Below are positions 61,410 to 64,000 of a stretch of 64,000 nt of DNA, in pieces. The notes under the pieces were generated by a model, which had not been told where the DNA came from, searched no databases, and worked only from the letters and a program-made list of their open reading frames with translations. Each line of letters starts with the position of its first letter. The stretch's first letter is position 1. The stretch spans positions 62,001 to 126,000 of the forward strand of contig JAEZEZ010000035.1 of NCBI GenBank assembly GCA_023432855.1, read 5' to 3'. Source of the stretch: Pseudomonadota bacterium (GTDB taxonomy: Bacteria; Pseudomonadota; Alphaproteobacteria; Caulobacterales; Caulobacteraceae). The position numbers were made by a program, and so were the translations under genes.

Positions 61410-62585
61410 ATGGACGAGCGCACGCGACTGATACGCGACGCAACGGCCCGCCCGGGCGGCCGACGGGGCGTGAACCCTCCTCTGGAGCGAGCCACCACGC
61501 TCCTCAACGCCCGGGCCGGAGACCTGCGCGATGCCGGCCTGGGGCCTGTTTATGGCATCGAAGGATTGGGAGTTCATCGCGCCCTGGAGGCTGCTCTGGG
61601 GGAGCTGGAGGGCGCCTCGCACGTCTTCCTGGCGCCCACGGGCCTGGCCGCGGTCACAATCGGCGTCATGGCGCTTGCGCAGCCGGGAGACCAGGTGTTG
61701 GCGACCGACGCCGTTTATGGCCCTACCCGTCGCTTCCTGGACCGCCAGATGCGGCGCTGGGGCGTCGGCGCCCGCTATTATCCGGCAACAGCCAGTGCAG
61801 AGGATGTCTTCGATCAGGCAGGCGAGGCTCCTGCACTGGTGCTCATCGAACAGCCCGGCTCGCTGACGTTCGATCTGGCGGACGTACCCGCCCTGGCTCG
61901 GCTAGCGCGCGCGCGGGGCTGGACTACGATCATGGACAATACGTGGGCCGCCGGGCTGCTCTTCAAGCCGCTGGCCCACGGCGTGGATGTCAGCGTGCAG
62001 GCGCTCAGCAAGTACGTGGCGGGGCACTCCGATGTGTTCCTCGGCTCGATCGCCACCAATGACCAGGCGCTTGCCGCCAGGATCGCGGCCACGATCGAGG
62101 ACATGGGCTGGTTCGTGTCCCCGGACGACGCTTGGCTGGCGTTGCGCGGCCTGCGGACCTTGCCGGTCCGTCTGGCCGAACATGGTCGCAACGCCCTGAA
62201 GGTGGCCCGGTGGCTGGAAGCCCAGCCGGAAGTGGCCCGCGTCCTTTACCCTGCGCTCCCCGGCGCACCCGGCCACGGCATCTGGAAGCGCGACTATTCG
62301 GGCGCATCCGGGTTGATGGGGGTGGTGCTCGCCCCAGGCGCGCCAGAGGCCGCGGAGGCTCTTCTGGACGCGCTTCAACTGTTCGGTCTCGGGTACTCCT
62401 GGGGTGGATTCGAGAGTCTCGCCACCTACGAGGATCCGCAGCTGGACCGGCGAATCCACCGGGAGGATCTCGGAGGCCCTCTCATTCGCCTGCATATCGG
62501 CCTGGAAGCCCCGGAGGACCTCATCGCGGACCTGCGGCGGGGGCTGGACCGCTACGCCGGAGTGGCCGCGTCCAGCACGTCGTAG
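61410..62585 (+). CDS. metC: Cystathionine beta-lyase (MetC-type PLP enzyme)
   Basis: A 391-residue Cys/Met-metabolism PLP enzyme, likely cleaving cystathionine to homocysteine for methionine synthesis. VYGIEGLGVHRALEAALGEL, HVFLAPTGLAAVTIGVMALA, TIMDNTWAAGLLFKPLAHGV and VQALSKYVAGHSDVFLGSIA (PLP Lys) are seen, then SWGGFESLATYEDP. This is the MetC pattern, rather than MetB or MegL, though those cannot be excluded fully. Starts 93 bases from aapJ. Its last 34 bases overlap the sulfotransferase gene. Confidence 0.92.
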   Translation: MDERTRLIRDATARPGGRRGVNPPLERATTLLNARAGDLRDAGLGPVYGIEGLGVHRALEAALGELEGASHVFLAPTGLAAVTIGVMALAQPGDQVLATDAVYGPTRRFLDRQMRRWGVGARYYPATASAEDVFDQAGEAPALVLIEQPGSLTFDLADVPALARLARARGWTTIMDNTWAAGLLFKPLAHGVDVSVQALSKYVAGHSDVFLGSIATNDQALAARIAATIEDMGWFVSPDDAWLALRGLRTLPVRLAEHGRNALKVARWLEAQPEVARVLYPALPGAPGHGIWKRDYSGASGLMGVVLAPGAPEAAEALLDALQLFGLGYSWGGFESLATYEDPQLDRRIHREDLGGPLIRLHIGLEAPEDLIADLRRGLDRYAGVAASSTS

Positions 62586-63868
62586 CCGAGACGGCGAGAC
62601 CAGGCCGTAAGCGCGGGAAGCACGGGTTCCAACTGATCCGCATAGCGACGCCACCGCCCGATGGACCTGGAATACAAGGGTTGGATCACCTGCCTGGCGC
62701 TCGGGGTGCTGATGCTGCGGGCGAGCGCGGTGCGGCGATAGTCGAGCATGGCCTGGTCGAAGGGCGCGCCAAGGAAATCACACAGCCCCCTCGCCTCGTC
62801 CTCCAGGCTCTCCACGACCCGTTCGTAGCGGACCTCGTGCAACGCAAGGTCCAGACGCTGCCTGCAGACCTCCAGAAGCGTCATGACTGCGTCGTAGTAC
62901 GCGGCCGCTGAGGGCAGCTCGAGCAGTTGGGCCATGGCGACATTCATGCCGAACCGCTGTTGGTAGCAGGAGAGGATCACGTCGCGAGGATCCCTCAGGG
63001 CGACTATGACCCTGGCGTCCGGGAAAACCGCCTTGATCAGGGGAAGAACGACGATGTTCAGGGGCAGCTTGTCCACAACGATGCGGGAGCGCGGCTTACC
63101 CGCGTGCCGCCAGTAGGCTCTCCGCACGGCCCGAACTTCTTCGTCTTCGAGATGACCCATCTGCGCGAGTTTCTCGGACGTGGTGAAGACCTCGGCCAAG
63201 GCGAGCGAGAAATAGTCCTTCTCTTCAAGGCAGCTGATTCGGGGATGTGAAGAGAGGATCTGGTCGAGCAACGTGGTGCCGGACCGAGGAAAACCGACCA
63301 GGAACACAGGCGCGGGGGTGGAGAAGGCCTTGCGCGGGCGCCATCCGCGTACGTCTGCGTGAGCCACGAAGGTCGTCATGCGACGAACACCCTGGGGGTG
63401 GTAGAGTTGGTCAGCGGTGTCGCGGAGCGCACGATGCTTCTGGAGGGTCAGCTGATTTGCAGCCGTGAAGGCGTCAAACGCTCCGGCCGCGTCCCCTGCC
63501 AGGTCCCGTGCGTCCCCGACCACGCCCCAGGCGACCGCCCGGTCGTTGCTGGAGGACGTCCCGGACTGGGCCACGGGAAGCGCCGCTGCCTCGGCGCCGG
63601 CGAAGTCGCCTTCACGCAGCAGCGTTCGGGCAAGAGCCACCCTGGCGATGTTCGAACCCGGATCGAGGGCGATCGCCGCCCGCGCGTGGATCTTGGCCGC
63701 CGCCAGATCGTGCGCACGCTCGAGCGCGTGCGCGAGCTGGGCGTGAGCGTCGGAGTCTTCCGGGGCAAGCGCAAGCACCTGCCTGTAAGCACGCAGGCCG
63801 GCGACGGTGTCGCCGCGGATGAAGGCCTGTCGGGCGGCGTGGCGGGCGACTTCGGGATTGGCGGTCAT
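62552..63868 (-). CDS. TPR-containing sulfotransferase
   Basis: A 438-residue protein. Residues ~1-150 form TPR-like helices (IRGDTVAGLRAYRQVLALAP, DSDAHAQLAHALERAHDLAA, LARTLLREGDFAGAEAAALP). From ~185 a sulfotransferase domain begins: PAPVFLVGFPRSGTTLLDQI with the PAPS 5'-phosphosulfate loop SGTT, LSSHPRISCLEEKDYFSLAL, DARVIVALRDPRDVILSCYQ with the 3'-phosphate motif RDPRDV. Sulfated target unknown. Convergent overlap of 34 bases with metC. Confidence 0.88.
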   Translation of the reverse strand: MTANPEVARHAARQAFIRGDTVAGLRAYRQVLALAPEDSDAHAQLAHALERAHDLAAAKIHARAAIALDPGSNIARVALARTLLREGDFAGAEAAALPVAQSGTSSSNDRAVAWGVVGDARDLAGDAAGAFDAFTAANQLTLQKHRALRDTADQLYHPQGVRRMTTFVAHADVRGWRPRKAFSTPAPVFLVGFPRSGTTLLDQILSSHPRISCLEEKDYFSLALAEVFTTSEKLAQMGHLEDEEVRAVRRAYWRHAGKPRSRIVVDKLPLNIVVLPLIKAVFPDARVIVALRDPRDVILSCYQQRFGMNVAMAQLLELPSAAAYYDAVMTLLEVCRQRLDLALHEVRYERVVESLEDEARGLCDFLGAPFDQAMLDYRRTALARSISTPSARQVIQPLYSRSIGRWRRYADQLEPVLPALTAWSRRLGYDVLDAATPA

Positions 63869-63950
63869 CGGGGCTGCGGCCGGTTTCGCATCCGGGTACC
63901 CTAGAAGTGAAGCTGGCCAGGGGCCATGGCTTCGGGACCACGGCTGGACC

Positions 63951-64000
63951 TGGCGCGCCCTGCAGGACTCGAACCTGCAACCGCCTGCTTAGAAGGCAGG
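63951..64000 (-). tRNA. tRNA-Arg (anticodon TCT), 5' part off the right edge
   Basis: On the minus strand the 3' half reads anticodon stem CCTGC / GCAGG with loop CTTCTAA (anticodon TCT, reads AGA), T arm GCAGG-TTCGAGT-CCTGC, acceptor strand AGGGCGC, discriminator G and encoded CCA (63951-63953). The D arm and 5' acceptor strand lie beyond the window. Confidence 0.93.

Overview
The window is GC-rich, densely packed alphaproteobacterial chromosome. Fused ispDF, the dusB-ntrYX-dat-hfq-hflX-mazG order, the tmk-holB-tatD order, a PopA-like receiver/degenerate-GGDEF protein and AapJQMP together suggest Caulobacterales (Caulobacter/Phenylobacterium/Brevundimonas-like); the genus cannot be fixed from the sequence alone. 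About 55 protein genes and two tRNA genes (tRNA-Ser complete, tRNA-Arg cut by the right edge) are supported. I see no insertion sequence, prophage, integrase or CRISPR array, and no gene-free stretch longer than 300 bases. Many genes overlap by 1-8 bases in operons, and several convergent pairs overlap tail to tail by 34-47 bases.

Layout. 1-9.7 kb: an extradiol dioxygenase tail, an acyl-ACP/CoA synthetase, a lipoprotein of hydrolase fold, a small secreted protein, lipA-ratA, pncC/cinA, a membrane-bound spermidine-synthase-like protein and ispDF. 9.7-20.6 kb: dusB, the NtrY/NtrX sensor-regulator pair (ntrBC is missing between dusB and ntrY), a D-amino-acid transaminase, an unusual A+T-richer TPR-like gene, hfq, hflX, mazG and a sugar-type MFS carrier. 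20.6-26.2 kb: DUF418 membrane protein, a VanY-like D,D-carboxypeptidase, DUF2200, an AmpR/GcvA-like LysR regulator, a Tat-lipoprotein D-amino-acid-oxidase-like flavoprotein whose domains are circularly permuted, and a TMEM175-type channel. 26.2-30.2 kb: the metallo-beta-lactamase-fold/tatD/holB/tmk operon, rlpA and tRNA-Ser. 30.3-38.6 kb: copAB copper resistance, DUF3137, a small secreted protein, an HSL-type esterase, an EF-hand protein and a divergent OmpR-type two-component system. 38.6-45.5 kb: the ligD/ku end-joining pair, a TusA-like protein, a YihY/BrkB membrane protein and the PopA-like protein. 45.5-64 kb: mfd, sdhE, recG, a DUF3089 protein, kdsA, phrB-cfa, a mercaptopyruvate sulfurtransferase, the aapJQMP amino-acid importer, metC and a TPR sulfotransferase.

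How genes work together. mfd, recG, ligD/ku and phrB cover several branches of DNA repair; holB and tmk serve replication. Two regulatory systems have recognisable autoregulatory candidates: paired CTGAAACAG/CTGTTTCAG sites before the OmpR-type regulator, and a T-N11-A site before the LysR gene. The most unusual object is the permuted D-amino-acid-oxidase-like protein. It sits opposite an AmpR-like regulator and 1.3 kb from a D,D-carboxypeptidase that would release D-alanine, which suggests a periplasmic D-amino-acid/cell-wall circuit (inference). Other oddities are a P-loop Ser-to-Ala change in HflX and two alpha/beta-hydrolase-like proteins with replaced nucleophiles.
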